Assembly (NCBI RefSeq): GCF_003003095.1
Contig: NZ_PVTT01000002.1
Span: 496,001 to 560,000 of the forward strand
Length of the DNA stretch: 64,000 nt
DNA from: Hasllibacter halocynthiae
GTDB lineage: Bacteria; Pseudomonadota; Alphaproteobacteria; Rhodobacterales; Rhodobacteraceae
Direction of reading: 5' to 3'
A program made the position numbers and the translations under genes. Below the pieces are notes generated by a model that did no database searches, was not told where the DNA came from, and worked only from the letters and a program-made list of their open reading frames with translations. This document shows, in pieces, positions 17,225 through 28,883 of the stretch (positions are counted from its first letter, which is position 1; every line of letters begins with the position of its first letter).

Positions 17225-17644
17225 ATGACCGAGGAGCCCGACCTGGACCGCTTCCTGCGCGCGCAGGAGCACGACTTCGAGACCGCCCTCGGCGAGCTGC
17301 GGGCGGGTCGCAAGCGCACGCACTGGATCTGGTGGGTCTTCCCGCAACGCGCGGGCCTCGGCACCTCGCCCACGGCGGAGGCCTTCGGCATCCGGTCCGA
17401 GACGGAGGCGCGCGCCTACCTCGCCCATCCGGTCCTGCGCGAGCGTCTGGCACGGGCCGCCGAGGCGATGCTGCGGAACGAGGGACGCCCCCCGGAGGAG
17501 GTGCTGGGCGATCTCGACGCGATGAAGCTGCGCTCCTCCGTGTCGCTCTTTCTCGCGCAGCCGGGCGCGCCGGAGGCGCTGCGGCGGGTGCTGGACGCGT
17601 TCTACGGCGGCGAGGCGGACCCGAAGGCGGGCTTCGGCGGCTAG
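17225..17644 (+). CDS. DUF1810 family protein
   Basis: 139 aa from ATG 17225, with GGAGG close upstream. The family signature THWIWWVFPQ (residues 32-41) is followed by GLGTSPTAEAFGI and the YLAHPVLRERL helix, and MKLRSSVSLF nearer the end. DUF1810 proteins are small cytoplasmic proteins of unknown biochemical role. It lies 43 bases after argG and could be read from the same message. Confidence 0.85.
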   Translation: MTEEPDLDRFLRAQEHDFETALGELRAGRKRTHWIWWVFPQRAGLGTSPTAEAFGIRSETEARAYLAHPVLRERLARAAEAMLRNEGRPPEEVLGDLDAMKLRSSVSLFLAQPGAPEALRRVLDAFYGGEADPKAGFGG

Positions 17645-17721
17645 GGAAGCGCCCTTGCCGCTTGCCCTTTGCCCCCGCGCGCGCTTCCCTGCCCGCAGAA
17701 CGAAACATAGGGAGCATCACC

Positions 17722-19302
17722 ATGACCCGCATGATCGGCCTTGGGGCCGCCGCGCTGATGGCGTCGACCAGCCTCGCCTCCGCCGAGACGGTCCGCTGGG
17801 CCCGCGCCGGCGACAGCCTGACGCTGGACCCGCACGCCCAGAACGAGGGGCCGACCCACACCCTCGCCCACCAGATCTACGAGCCGCTGATCCTCCGCGA
17901 CATGACGGGCGAGCTTCAGCCCGCCCTCGCGACCGACTGGGCCGTCTCGGAGGAGGACCCGAACGTCTGGGTGTTCAACCTGCGCGACGGCGTGACCTTC
18001 CACGACGGGTCCGAGTTCACCGCCGAGGACGTCGTCTTCTCCTTCGAGCGGGCGCAGTCCGAGACCTCGGCCATGAAGGAGCTGCTGAACTCCATCGTCG
18101 AGGTTCGGGCGGTCGACGACCACACGGTCGAGTTCGTGACCGACGGGCCGAACCCGATCCTGCCGGCGAACTTCACCAACCTCTTCGTCATGGACAAGGG
18201 CTGGACGGAGGAGAACGGCGTCACGGCCGTCCAGGACATCGCCGCCGGCGAGACGACCTATGCCGCGACCCACGCCAACGGCACCGGCCCCTACGTGCTG
18301 GAATCGCGCGAGCCGGACGTGCGCACCGTGCTGACCCAGAACGAGGACTACTGGGGCCAGGGCGAGTTCCCCCTCGACGTCACGCGGATCGAGTACACGC
18401 CGATCCAGAACGCGGCCACGCGGGTCGCCGCCCTGCTGTCGGGCGAGGTGGACTTCATCCAGGACGTGCCCACGCAGGACATCGCGCGGGTCGAGGGCAC
18501 CGAAGGGCTGACCGTCAAGACCGCCCCGCAGAACCGGGTGATCTTCTTCGGCATGAACTCGGGCGCGGAGGACATCGAGGGGGACGACGTCGACGGGGCG
18601 AACCCGCTGGCCGACCCGCGCGTCCGCCAGGCGATGAACATGGCCATCAACCGCGACGCCATCCGGCAGGTGGTGATGCGCGGCCAGTCCGAGCCCGCCG
18701 GGATGATCGCCCCGCCCTTCGTGAACGGCTGGACCGAGGCGCTGGACGCGCTGCCCGAGGGCGACCTCGATCAGGCCCGCGCCCTCATGGATGAGGCCGG
18801 CTACGGCGACGGGTTCTCGATCCAGCTCGACTGCCCGAACGACCGCTACGTCAACGACGAGGCGATCTGCCAGGCCGTGGTCGGGATGCTGGGCCAGATC
18901 GGCGTGAACGTGAACCTGAACGCGCAGTCCAAGGCCCAGCACTTCCCGCTGATTCAGAACAAGACCACGGACTTCTTCATGCTGGGCTGGGGCGTGCCGA
19001 CCTACGATTCGGAATACGTCTTCAACTTCCTCGTCCACACCCCAACGGACGACCGGGGCTCGTGGAACGCGACGGGCTACTCGAACCCCGAGGTCGACGC
19101 GATGATCGAGTCGCTGGCCTCGGAGACGGACCTCGACGTCCGCAGCCAGACCGTCGCCGACATCTGGGACACCGTGCAGGACGAGACGCTCTACCTGCCC
19201 GTGCACAACCAGGTGCTGAACTGGGGCGAGACGGACAGCATCGATTATCCTTCCGTCGATCCCGACGACCAGCCGATGTTCAAGTACTTCACGATCGACT
19301 GA
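17722..19302 (+). CDS. ABC transporter substrate-binding protein, peptide/dipeptide type (SBP_5)
   Basis: 526 aa from ATG 17722. A signal peptide (MTRMIGLGAAALMASTSLASA) exports it to the periplasm. The family features are clear: AGDSLTLDPHAQNEG near the start, WVFNLRDGVTFHDGSEFTAEDVVFS in the middle and DPRVRQAMNMAINRDAI later. It resembles DppA/GsiB-type binding proteins for peptides or glutathione, though such proteins also bind other solutes. It heads a four-gene transporter operon; a strong hairpin (19331-19356) separates it from the permeases, likely giving excess binding protein. Confidence 0.9.
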   Translation: MTRMIGLGAAALMASTSLASAETVRWARAGDSLTLDPHAQNEGPTHTLAHQIYEPLILRDMTGELQPALATDWAVSEEDPNVWVFNLRDGVTFHDGSEFTAEDVVFSFERAQSETSAMKELLNSIVEVRAVDDHTVEFVTDGPNPILPANFTNLFVMDKGWTEENGVTAVQDIAAGETTYAATHANGTGPYVLESREPDVRTVLTQNEDYWGQGEFPLDVTRIEYTPIQNAATRVAALLSGEVDFIQDVPTQDIARVEGTEGLTVKTAPQNRVIFFGMNSGAEDIEGDDVDGANPLADPRVRQAMNMAINRDAIRQVVMRGQSEPAGMIAPPFVNGWTEALDALPEGDLDQARALMDEAGYGDGFSIQLDCPNDRYVNDEAICQAVVGMLGQIGVNVNLNAQSKAQHFPLIQNKTTDFFMLGWGVPTYDSEYVFNFLVHTPTDDRGSWNATGYSNPEVDAMIESLASETDLDVRSQTVADIWDTVQDETLYLPVHNQVLNWGETDSIDYPSVDPDDQPMFKYFTID

Positions 19303-19330
19303 TCCGGGCCGGACGTCCGGCGGGCTGGGA

Positions 19331-19356
19331 GGGGGCGGACCGGAGGGTCCGCCCCC
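19331..19356 (+). terminator. Hairpin between binding-protein gene and permease genes
   Basis: Perfect 11-bp stem (19331-19341 with 19346-19356), 4-base loop, followed by a pyrimidine run with TTTT, so it looks like a partial Rho-independent terminator. It probably lowers permease expression relative to the binding protein and protects the upstream mRNA. Confidence 0.7.
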
Positions 19357-19447
19357 CTTCTCCTTTTCCGGCAGCGGGCGGGGGCGGCGCGCGCCCGGGC
19401 GGCCGGCACGGCTTGACCCGTCCCCCGGGCGCGCAGAGAAGCGAAGG

Positions 19448-20464
19448 ATGCTGTCCTACATCCTGCGCCGCATCCTGCAGTCCGTGATCGTCCTTCTGGT
19501 CGTCGGCCTCGTTGCGTTCTCGATGTTCCGCTTCGTCGGCGACCCGATCGAGCAGCTCCTCGGGCAGGAGCGGACGCAGGCCGACGTCGATCGCCTGCGC
19601 GAGGCGCTGGGCCTGAACGAGCCCTTCGTCGTCCAGTACCTCGGCTTCCTCGGGCGGGCGATCCAGGGCGATTTCGGGATCTCCTACCGTCAGGCGCGGC
19701 CCGTGGCCGAGATCCTGCTGGAGCGCGCGCCCGCCACGCTCGAGCTGGCGCTGGTCTCGGGCATCATCGCGGTGGTGCTGGGCATCGCCCTCGGCGTGTT
19801 CACCGCGATCCGCCGCGAGGGGTTCGCGGCGAACGCCATCATGACGGTCTCGCTGATCGGGGTCAGCCTGCCGACCTTCCTGATCGGGGTGCTGCTGATC
19901 TGGTTCTTCGGCATCGGCATCGAGATCCCCGTGCCCTGGGGGGACGGGACGATCTCGACCAAGCTCTTCCCGACCTTCGGGCGGGGCGAGGTCGTGGACC
20001 TCGGCTGGTGGACGACGGGCCTGCTGACGGAATCGGGCCGCGCCTCGCTGGTGCTGCCGGCGATCACGCTGGGCCTCTACCAGATGACGCTGATCATGCG
20101 CCTCGTCCGCTCGGAGATGCTGGAGGTCCTGCGCCAGGACTACATCCGCTTCGCCCGGGCGCGGGGGCTGAAGGCGCGGGTGGTGAACTTCCGGCACGCG
20201 CTGAAGAACACGCTCGTGCCGGTCATCACGATCATCGGCCTGCAGCTCGGCGCGATCATCGCCTTCGCCATCATCACCGAGACGGTGTTCCAGTGGCCCG
20301 GGGTCGGGCTCCTCTTCATCAACGCGGTGCAGTTCGTCGACATCCCGGTGATGGCCGCCTACCTGATGCTGGTCTCGGTGATGTTCGTGGTGATCAACCT
20401 GATCGTCGACCTACTCTACGTGACGGTGGACCCGCGGCTTCGGATCGACGGAGGCACCGCGTGA
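19448..20464 (+). CDS. ABC transporter permease, DppB/GsiC type
   Basis: 338 aa from ATG 19448. Six membrane helices: helix 1 at about 9-30, a periplasmic loop with QADVDRLREALGLNEPFVVQY, then five helices. The cytoplasmic EAA-type coupling motif is EVLRQDYIRFARARGLKARVV near residue 225. It forms the inner-membrane channel with the next gene product. Its TGA overlaps the GTG start of that gene. Confidence 0.9.
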   Translation: MLSYILRRILQSVIVLLVVGLVAFSMFRFVGDPIEQLLGQERTQADVDRLREALGLNEPFVVQYLGFLGRAIQGDFGISYRQARPVAEILLERAPATLELALVSGIIAVVLGIALGVFTAIRREGFAANAIMTVSLIGVSLPTFLIGVLLIWFFGIGIEIPVPWGDGTISTKLFPTFGRGEVVDLGWWTTGLLTESGRASLVLPAITLGLYQMTLIMRLVRSEMLEVLRQDYIRFARARGLKARVVNFRHALKNTLVPVITIIGLQLGAIIAFAIITETVFQWPGVGLLFINAVQFVDIPVMAAYLMLVSVMFVVINLIVDLLYVTVDPRLRIDGGTA

Positions 20465-21440
20465 CCGACCCGACCCACATCCCCGCCGATCCCCACGAGG
20501 AGACGCCGCTCGCGCCCTCGGCGCACCGCCCCTCGCGCTGGAGGGCGGTCTGGGACGGCGACCTCGCCTGGAGCTTCCGCCGCTCGCCCGTGGCGCTGGT
20601 GGCCGCCCTCGTGGTGCTGGTGATGGTGCTGGGGGCGGCGCTGGCGCCGCTGATCGCGCCCTACACCCCGTTCGACCCGGCCTCGCTGAACCTCTTCAAC
20701 GGCATCACCCCGCCCTTCACGGCGAACGAGTTCACGGGCGACTACTTCCTCTTCGGGACCGACGACCAGGGGCGGGACGTGCTCTCGACCATCCTCTACG
20801 GGCTGAGGATCAGCCTCTTCGTGGGGGTGATGGCGGTGCTCTTCGCCATGCTCCTGGGGATCACGCTGGGGCTGCTGGCGGGCTACGCGGGGGGCTGGAC
20901 GGATACGGTCATCATGCGGGTCGCGGACGTGCAGCTGACCTTTCCGTCGATCCTCGTGGCCCTGCTCATCTTCGGGGTGGCGCGGGGGATCGTGCCGATC
21001 GAGCACCGCGCCGACATGGCGATCTGGGTGCTGATCCTGGCGATCGGGCTGTCGGACTGGGTCCAGTTCGCCCGCGTCGTGCGCGGCGCCACGCTGGTGC
21101 AGAAGGACCGCGAGTACGTGCAGGCCGCCCGCCTGATCGGCCGCTCGAACGGGGCGATCATGTTCCGGCACATCCTGCCCAACGTGCTGTCGCCGGTGCT
21201 GGTCATCGCGACGATCTCGCTGGCGCTCGCGATCATCGCGGAGGCGACGCTGAGCTTCCTCGGCGTCGGCGCGCCGCCCACCCAGCCTTCGCTCGGCACG
21301 CTGATCCGCATCGGGCAGGACTTCCTCTTCTCCGGGGAGTGGTGGATCCTCTTCTTCCCGGCGATGACCCTCCTCGCGCTCGCGCTATCGGTGAACCTGC
21401 TGGGCGACTGGCTGCGCGACGCCCTGAACCCGAGGCTGCG

Positions 21441-21444
<4 letters not shown>
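20461..21444 (+). CDS. ABC transporter permease, DppC/GsiD type
   Basis: 327 aa from GTG 20461 (GTGA overlap with the upstream permease). An N-terminal cytoplasmic segment of about 35 residues is followed by a first helix at about 43-65, the GTDDQGRDVLSTILYGLRISL motif of this permease class, and the EAA-like loop DREYVQAARLIGRSN. It pairs with the upstream permease. Its TGA again overlaps the GTG of the ATPase gene. Confidence 0.9.
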
Positions 21445-23153
<1,709 letters not shown>

Positions 23154-23221
23154 CATCCGCGCGAGCGGGGATGGACCCCGCGCGCGCCGTTCCCAGTTTG
23201 GCGGGCAAAGGAGAACCCGTC

Positions 23222-23860
23222 ATGCTCAAGCCCCTCGCCCTCGCCTGCGCCGCCGCATTGCCCCTCGCCGCGCCTCTCGCCGCCCAGGCCGACACGATCA
23301 CCGTGGCGGGGGGCTGCTTCTGGTGCGTGGAGGCGGACTTCGAGAAGGTGCGCGGCGTCTCGGAGGTCGTGTCCGGCTATACCGGCGGCACGGTGGAGGA
23401 CCCGACCTACCGCGAGGTCGTGCGCGGCGGCACCGGCCACTACGAGGCCGCCGAGATCGAGTACGACCCCGCCGAGATCAGCGAGCGGCAGCTCTACGAC
23501 CTGTTCCTGCGCTCGGTCGACGTGTTCGACGAGGGCGGGCAGTTCTGCGACCGCGGCGACAGCTACCGCACCGCGATCTTCGTGGACGACGCCGAGAGCC
23601 GCGAGGCCGCCGAGGCGGCGGTGGCCGCGGCCGAGGCCGAGCTGGGCCGCGAGATCGTGACGCCGATCGTCGACCTCGGGCCATTCTACGACGCCGAGGA
23701 CTACCATCAGGACTACTACAAGTCCCAGGACCTGATCCTGACCCGCTTCGGCCCCCGCGCGAAGGAGACGGCCTACCAGCTCTACCGCGACGCGTGCGGG
23801 CGCGACGACCGCATCCGCGACATCTGGGGCGAGGACGCCCCGTTCCTGCCCGCCTCCTAG
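23222..23860 (+). CDS. msrA: Exported peptide-methionine (S)-S-oxide reductase
   Basis: 212 aa from ATG 23222. A signal peptide ([23 protein letters not shown]) precedes the MsrA domain. The catalytic motif GGCFWCVE has the nucleophile Cys32, and [18 protein letters not shown] and [12 protein letters not shown] follow. Candidate resolving cysteines are in GQFCDRG and RDACGRD. It repairs methionine sulfoxide in periplasmic proteins, needing an exported or membrane electron donor that is not in the window. It lies 68 bases after a transporter operon and ends in a four-base overlap with the convergent oxidoreductase gene. Confidence 0.92.
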   Translation: MLKPLALACAAALPLAAPLAAQADTITVAGGCFWCVEADFEKVRGVSEVVSGYTGGTVEDPTYREVVRGGTGHYEAAEIEYDPAEISERQLYDLFLRSVDVFDEGGQFCDRGDSYRTAIFVDDAESREAAEAAVAAAEAELGREIVTPIVDLGPFYDAEDYHQDYYKSQDLILTRFGPRAKETAYQLYRDACGRDDRIRDIWGEDAPFLPAS

Positions 23861-25035
23861 GCCGGGACCGGCTCGCCCGCGAGGAGGGCGCGGGCCTCCT
23901 CGGGGCCGAGGGCCTCGGGCCGCGGGCAGGTGGTGGCCATCTCGACGAAGCGCCGCTCGCGCCCCGAACGGATCACGGCGTCGAGCACCTCGGTGACGTG
24001 GAGCGCGAAGGCGAGGCCGCAGCGCGCCTCGCGCCCCTCGCGGATGGCGGCCGCCATGTCCGCGAGGCCGATGCCCCTGTAGTCGGCCAGACGGTGCCCG
24101 CCGGGCTGGACGCGGTTGCGCACCGACAGGGGGTGCCCTTCGCCCTCGTGGCGCCGGGGGCGGCCGTCGCGGCCGTGCACCTCGACCGCGCCGCCGAAGA
24201 AGTTGGGGTCCTGCGGGACCAGGGTGCCTTCGGTGCCGTAGAGCTCGAGGTGGCGATGGCCGTGGGCGTGGGCATCCCAGCTCGCCCCGAGGGTGACGAC
24301 GGCGCCGGAGGCGAACTCGAGCAGGGCGTGGTGCGTGGTCGGGACCTCGACGGGGACGGAACGGACCGCCGCGCCCGGCGCGGTGACGGCGCGGGTCCCC
24401 GACGCGGTCGCCGACATCCCCGCGACGCGGGCGACGGGGCCGAGGAGGTTCACGATAAGGGCGACATGATAGGGCCCCATGTCGAGGACCGGCCCGCCGC
24501 CGGCCCCGTAGAAGAAGCCGGGGTTCGGATGCCAGTGCTCCATCCCCGGGGAGAGGAAATGCGCGGTGCCGTGGACGATCCGCCCCGCCGCGCCCTCGTC
24601 CACCAGCCGCCGCGCCGTCTGGTGCGCCGCCCCGAGGAAGGTGTCCGGCGCGCTCCCCACGCGGCGGCCCGTGCGCGCCGCGATCGTGGCGAGCGCCTGC
24701 CCTTCCTCCAGGGAGAGGGCGAGGGGCTTCTCCGAATAGGCATGCTTGCCGGCCTCGAGGATGGCTGCCGTCACCTCCCGGTGCGCGGAGGGGACGGTCA
24801 GGTTCAGGACGATGTCGACGTCCGGCGCGGCGAGCAGCCCCTCGACGGTCTCTGCCCGCAGGCCGTGGAGCGCCGCCTTCGCGGCGGCCGCGGCCGGGTC
24901 CAGGTCGGCGACCGCGCGGAACTCGATCCCCCGGAAGAGAGGCGCGAGCGACAGGTAGCTGCCCGAGATGTTGCCGCAGCCGATCACGCCGACGCCCATC
25001 GGGCGTCCGCCGAACGCGGGGGACTGGTCGTTCAT
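23857..25035 (-). CDS. Gfo/Idh/MocA family NAD(P)-dependent oxidoreductase
   Basis: 392 aa from ATG 25035 (ATGA overlap with the isomerase gene). The Rossmann motif [17 protein letters not shown] (residues 13-29) is followed by the family motif [11 protein letters not shown], which contains the conserved catalytic-site Lys, and a C-terminal alpha/beta domain with [20 protein letters not shown]. Members oxidise or reduce sugars, inositols and related polyols. With the overlapping sugar isomerase it forms a two-gene catabolic unit whose substrate is unknown; no transporter is attached directly. Confidence 0.87.
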   Translation of the reverse strand: MNDQSPAFGGRPMGVGVIGCGNISGSYLSLAPLFRGIEFRAVADLDPAAAAAKAALHGLRAETVEGLLAAPDVDIVLNLTVPSAHREVTAAILEAGKHAYSEKPLALSLEEGQALATIAARTGRRVGSAPDTFLGAAHQTARRLVDEGAAGRIVHGTAHFLSPGMEHWHPNPGFFYGAGGGPVLDMGPYHVALIVNLLGPVARVAGMSATASGTRAVTAPGAAVRSVPVEVPTTHHALLEFASGAVVTLGASWDAHAHGHRHLELYGTEGTLVPQDPNFFGGAVEVHGRDGRPRRHEGEGHPLSVRNRVQPGGHRLADYRGIGLADMAAAIREGREARCGLAFALHVTEVLDAVIRSGRERRFVEMATTCPRPEALGPEEARALLAGEPVPA

Positions 25036-25781
25036 CCGGGTATTCCCTCGATGCGGCGGGCGGCTTTGAAAGCCGCGCCGGCAAAGCGGTCGTGGTCGGA
25101 GGGATCGTCGTGCTCGGCGATCCAAGAGGCGGGGGCATGAGGGGCGAGCGCGGCTGCGATGGCCGGCCAGTCGAGCGTGCCGGCGCCCGGGTCGGCCCAG
25201 CCGCCCTCCCCCTCGCCGCCGCCCACGCGCGCGAGGTCCTTGAAGTGGACTGCGCGGACCGCGTGGCCGTGCCGCGCGATCGCCTCCAGCGGGTCGGCGC
25301 CGGCGCGGGCGATCCACGCGATGTCCAGCTCGAGCGGCACGCCGGCGGCGACGATGTGGTCGATTGGGCGGGTGCCGTCCGGCAGGATCGCGAACTCGAA
25401 GTCGTGGTTGTGCCATCCATAGGGAACGCCGGCCCCGTCCAGCGCCCCCCCCGCCCGGGCCACCCGCGCGGCGAGCGCCCGCCAGCCTTCGGCGTCCGCG
25501 GGACGCTCCGCCACGAAGGGCACGAACGCGGCCTCCAGCCTCAGCGCCCGGACGATGTCGAGGGCGGCGGGCGGGTCCCCCTCGACCAGATCGAGCGGCA
25601 GGTGCGCCGTGCGCATCCGCAGGCCCGCGCCCTCCAGCGCGCGGCTGAGGCGCCTCGCGTCGGCCGGCGTCCGGTAGAGGTCCGCCCAGCCCTCGACCCA
25701 GGAGAAGCCGTGGCCCCGCAGCATGGCGAGCGTGTCCTCGAGCGGCCAGCGCCGGGAGGAGTAGAGTTGGTATCCGATCAT
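25032..25781 (-). CDS. Sugar phosphate isomerase/epimerase (xylose isomerase-like TIM barrel)
   Basis: 249 aa from ATG 25781, chosen because GAGGA lies 7-8 bases before it; an in-frame alternative at 25820 adds 13 residues. The fold signature of AP endonuclease 2-like barrels is present: MIGYQLYSSR at the start, GVPYGWHNHDFEF (metal-binding His), ELDIAWIARAG, VHFKDL and a final IAEHDDPSDH. These residues bind a divalent metal for keto-enol or epimer changes in sugars and inositols. It overlaps the downstream oxidoreductase, indicating a joint pathway. Confidence 0.84.
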   Translation of the reverse strand: MIGYQLYSSRRWPLEDTLAMLRGHGFSWVEGWADLYRTPADARRLSRALEGAGLRMRTAHLPLDLVEGDPPAALDIVRALRLEAAFVPFVAERPADAEGWRALAARVARAGGALDGAGVPYGWHNHDFEFAILPDGTRPIDHIVAAGVPLELDIAWIARAGADPLEAIARHGHAVRAVHFKDLARVGGGEGEGGWADPGAGTLDWPAIAAALAPHAPASWIAEHDDPSDHDRFAGAAFKAARRIEGIPG

Positions 25782-25889
25782 GCGATCCTCGCACACGGGG
25801 CGCCGCAGCGCGGCCGTCACGGAGGATCTTGGCGCAACCGGAGGGGGCGGCGGAAGGAGGGAGGGGGCGCGGCGCGACGACGCCCCCCG

Positions 25890-26924
25890 TCAGTTGCCGT
25901 TCAGCCGCGCCATCACGGATTCGGGCGTGACCTCGCCGATCAGCGCGTCGCCGTCGCGCACGCCGATCGGACCCGGCGCCCCGGCGAGCGCCTCCATCAC
26001 GGACGACAGGGGGGCCTCGGCGGGAATCGCGCGTTCCGGCACGCCGCTGGAGGGCACGCACACGTCGCGCGCGCGCAGCACGCCGAGCGGGTTCATGTGC
26101 GCCACGAAGTCCGCGACGTAGCCGTCGGCGGGGGCGGTGTAGATCTCCGGTGGGGTGCCGCTCTGGACGATGCGCCCCCCCTTCATGATGGCGATCCGGT
26201 TGCCGATCTTGAACGCCTCGTCGAGGTCGTGGCTGACGAAGACGATGGTCTTGCCCAAGGTCTGCTGCAGCTCCAGCAGCTCGTCCTGGAGGCGGGTGCG
26301 GATGAGGGGGTCGAGGGCGGAGAACGGCTCGTCCATCAGGAGGATCGGTGCCTCGGTGGCGAAGGCCCGCGCGAGGCCGACGCGCTGCTGCATCCCGCCC
26401 GAGAGCGTGTCGACCCTGCGGTCCGCCACGTCCGCGAGGCCCACGAGCGCGAGCTGCTCGTCGACGCGGCGGCGCCATTCGTCCTTCGGCACGCCCGCCA
26501 GCTCGAGCCCGAGGCCCACGTTGCCGCGCACGTCCCGCCAGGGCAGGAGGCCGAACTGCTGGAACACCATGGCGATCCGGCGCTGGCGCAGCCGCCGCAG
26601 CGCGCGCCCGCCCGCCCTCGTGACCGAGACCATGCCGTCCCCGTCGTCGACCCGGACCTCGCCGCGCACGACCGGGTTCAGGCCGTTCACCGCCCGCAGC
26701 AGGGTGGACTTGCCCGACCCGGACAGGCCCATCAGCACGACGATCTCGCCCTGCGCCACTGTCAGCGAACAATCGTGGACGCCCAGCACTTGGCCCGTCG
26801 CCTCCTGCACCTCGGCGCGGGTGCGCCCCTCGTCCATCAGGGGCAGCGCGCGCTTCGGCCGGGGGCCGAACACGATGGAGACGTCGTCGAACACGACGGC
26901 GGGCCGCTCGGGGGGGGTGCTCAT
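25890..26924 (-). CDS. choV: Choline/betaine ABC transporter ATPase
   Basis: 344 aa from ATG 26924. Walker A GLSGSGKST, signature LSGGMQQR, Walker B ILLMDEPFSALD; the N-terminal extension (FGPRPKRALPLMDEGRTRAEV) is typical of the choline-specific ChoV/ProV group. The C-terminus (after about residue 270) is a short, diverged CBS-like segment. It powers choline uptake with ChoW and ChoX. The start codon overlaps the choW stop (ATGA). Genes run choX-choW-choV, divergent from the bet operon. Confidence 0.9.
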   Translation of the reverse strand: MSTPPERPAVVFDDVSIVFGPRPKRALPLMDEGRTRAEVQEATGQVLGVHDCSLTVAQGEIVVLMGLSGSGKSTLLRAVNGLNPVVRGEVRVDDGDGMVSVTRAGGRALRRLRQRRIAMVFQQFGLLPWRDVRGNVGLGLELAGVPKDEWRRRVDEQLALVGLADVADRRVDTLSGGMQQRVGLARAFATEAPILLMDEPFSALDPLIRTRLQDELLELQQTLGKTIVFVSHDLDEAFKIGNRIAIMKGGRIVQSGTPPEIYTAPADGYVADFVAHMNPLGVLRARDVCVPSSGVPERAIPAEAPLSSVMEALAGAPGPIGVRDGDALIGEVTPESVMARLNGN

Positions 26925-27889
26925 CGGCGCCGGTCCACCCGCAGCATCCGGTCGAGCATGATGGCCACGACGACGATGACGATCCCGCTCTCGAAGCCCA
27001 GGCCGGTGTTGACGCTGTTGAGCGCCCGGACCACCGGCACGCCGAGGCCGTCCGCGCCCACGAGGGCCGCGATGACCACCATCGAGAGCGACAGCATGAT
27101 CGTCTGGTTCAGGCCGGCCATGATCTGCGGCAGAGCGTGGGGCAGCTCTGCCTTCCACAGCACGTTCCGCCGGGTGCCGCCGAACGCCTCGACGGCCTCG
27201 ATCAGGGGCTTGGGCGTGGACGAGACGCCCAGATGCGTCAGCCTGATCGGCGCGGGCAGGACGAAGACGACCGTGGCGATCAGCCCCGGCACCATCCCGA
27301 TGCCGAAGAAGACGATGGCGGGTATGAGATAGACGAAGGTGGGCAGCGTCTGCATCAGGTCGAGGACGGGCCGCATCCCGCGGTAGAGCGCGGGCCGGTG
27401 CGCCGCGGCGATGCCGATGGGCACCCCGACGGCCATGCAGACCGCGCAGGCGAAGAGGACGAGCGTCAGGCTCTCGGTGGTCTCGTCCCAGTATCCCTGG
27501 TTGACCACGAAGAGGAGGCCGAGGAGCACGAGGAGCGTGACGCCGGCCCGCCGGTGCAGCGCGAAGGTCAGCGCGGCGAGCAGGCCGATGACGACGAACG
27601 GGTGCCAGTCGGGGGGATAGAGGTACTCGACCTCGCGGCGCGGGATGTCGCGCAGCCATCCGGTGTTGGGCGGGTCCTGCAGGACGGCGACGACGGCCTC
27701 GATGGCCGCCTCGGCGCCGTCGCGGAAGCGGTCCACCACGGCGGCCGCGTTCTCGCGCGTCCATTCGAACGCCGCCTCCGCGCCGTCGCCGACGCGCAGC
27801 TTGCACTCGGTCAGGAAGCCGATGGGGGTGCGCTCGCCCGGGTCCAGGGGACGCTCGCACCCGGTGAGGGTCTGGAGAAGGCCTGCCAT
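26921..27889 (-). CDS. choW: Choline ABC transporter permease
   Basis: 322 aa from ATG 27889. An N-terminal soluble stretch of about 95 residues (FLTECKLRVGDGAEAAFEWTRENA) precedes roughly six to seven helices, as in ProW/ChoW proteins. The coupling region carries ALPQIMAGLNQTIMLSLSMVVIAALVGADGLG, the conserved signature of glycine betaine and choline permeases. It is an inner-membrane channel subunit. A hairpin lies between choX and this gene. Confidence 0.9.
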   Translation of the reverse strand: MAGLLQTLTGCERPLDPGERTPIGFLTECKLRVGDGAEAAFEWTRENAAAVVDRFRDGAEAAIEAVVAVLQDPPNTGWLRDIPRREVEYLYPPDWHPFVVIGLLAALTFALHRRAGVTLLVLLGLLFVVNQGYWDETTESLTLVLFACAVCMAVGVPIGIAAAHRPALYRGMRPVLDLMQTLPTFVYLIPAIVFFGIGMVPGLIATVVFVLPAPIRLTHLGVSSTPKPLIEAVEAFGGTRRNVLWKAELPHALPQIMAGLNQTIMLSLSMVVIAALVGADGLGVPVVRALNSVNTGLGFESGIVIVVVAIMLDRMLRVDRRR

Positions 27890-27900
27890 GGCGGGATCGA

Positions 27901-27923
27901 CCCGGCGCCGAGGGGGCGCCGGG
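27901..27923 (-). terminator. Hairpin between choX and choW
   Basis: Perfect 9-bp GC stem (27901-27909 with 27915-27923) and 5-base loop in the 43-base choX-choW gap. There is no T run, so mRNA stabilisation downstream of choX is as likely as attenuation. Confidence 0.5.
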
Positions 27924-27932
27924 CCGGAAGGT

Positions 27933-28865
27933 TCACATGCCCAGCCCGGCCTTCACGGCGGCGACCGCGTCGCCTCCGTCCAGCGTCGTCACGCCGTCCA
28001 GCCAGGGGGCCCACTCCGCCTCGTTGCCCGAGAGCCAGGTCCGCGCGGCGTCGCGCGGGTCCTCGCCGCCGTCGAGGATGGCGCCCATGATCTCGTTCTC
28101 CATGGGCAGCGAGAACTCGAGGTTCTCGAGGAACGTGCCGAGATTGCCGCACTCCTCCCGCAGGCCGGCGCGGGTGTTGGTGTGGACGGTGGCCCCCCCG
28201 AGGTCGGGGCCGAAGAAGTCGTCGCCCCCCTCCAGGTAGGTCAGGTCGAAGTTGGCGTTCATGGGATGCGGCTCCCAGCCGAGGAAGACGATGGGCTCGT
28301 CGTCGGCCGACAGGCGGTCCACCTGCGCGAGCATCCCCTGCTCGGAGCTCTCGACAAGCTCGAAGTCGCCGAGGCCGAAGGCGTCCGCGTCGATCATGCT
28401 CTGGATCAGGCGGTTGCCGTCGTTGCCGGGCTCGATGCCGTAGATCTCCCCGTCCAGGGCGTCGGCGTTCGCGGCGATGTCCTCGAAGGAGGCGATGCCG
28501 ATCTCGGCGCCCGCCGCGTTGGTCGCCAGCGTGTACTTCGCCCCCTCGAGGTTGGCGCGCACCGTCTCGACGGTGCCGGCCTCACGGTAGGGGGCGATGT
28601 CGGCCTCCATGGTGGGCATCCAGTTGCCCAGGAACACGTCCACGTCGCCCCCGGCCATCGCCGTGTAGGTCACGGGCACCGCGAGCACGCGGGTCTCGGT
28701 CTCGTAGCCCAGCGCGTCGAGGATCACGGTCGCCGTGGCCGTGGTAGCGGTGATGTCGGTCCAGCCGACGTCCGAGAACACGACCTCGGCGCAGTCGCCG
28801 GGTTCCTGCGAGAGGGCGGCGCCCGCGCAGAACGCCAGCGCGGTGGTCGCGAGTATGGTCTTCAT
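27933..28865 (-). CDS. choX: Choline ABC transporter substrate-binding protein
   Basis: ATG 28865 with GGGAGAG upstream gives 310 aa; the longer frame from 28898 would run through the operator palindrome and is rejected. A signal peptide (MKTILATTALAFCAGAALS) is followed by CAEVVFSDVGWTDITATTA and VFLGNWMPTMEADIAPY, both typical of ChoX, whose aromatic box (Trp, Tyr) binds the quaternary ammonium group; EPIVFLGWEPHPMN is the second lobe signature. It captures choline in the periplasm. Expression is probably repressed by BetI at 28884-28901. Confidence 0.92.
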   Translation of the reverse strand: MKTILATTALAFCAGAALSQEPGDCAEVVFSDVGWTDITATTATATVILDALGYETETRVLAVPVTYTAMAGGDVDVFLGNWMPTMEADIAPYREAGTVETVRANLEGAKYTLATNAAGAEIGIASFEDIAANADALDGEIYGIEPGNDGNRLIQSMIDADAFGLGDFELVESSEQGMLAQVDRLSADDEPIVFLGWEPHPMNANFDLTYLEGGDDFFGPDLGGATVHTNTRAGLREECGNLGTFLENLEFSLPMENEIMGAILDGGEDPRDAARTWLSGNEAEWAPWLDGVTTLDGGDAVAAVKAGLGM

Positions 28866-28883
28866 GGGTCTCTCCCTGTGCAT

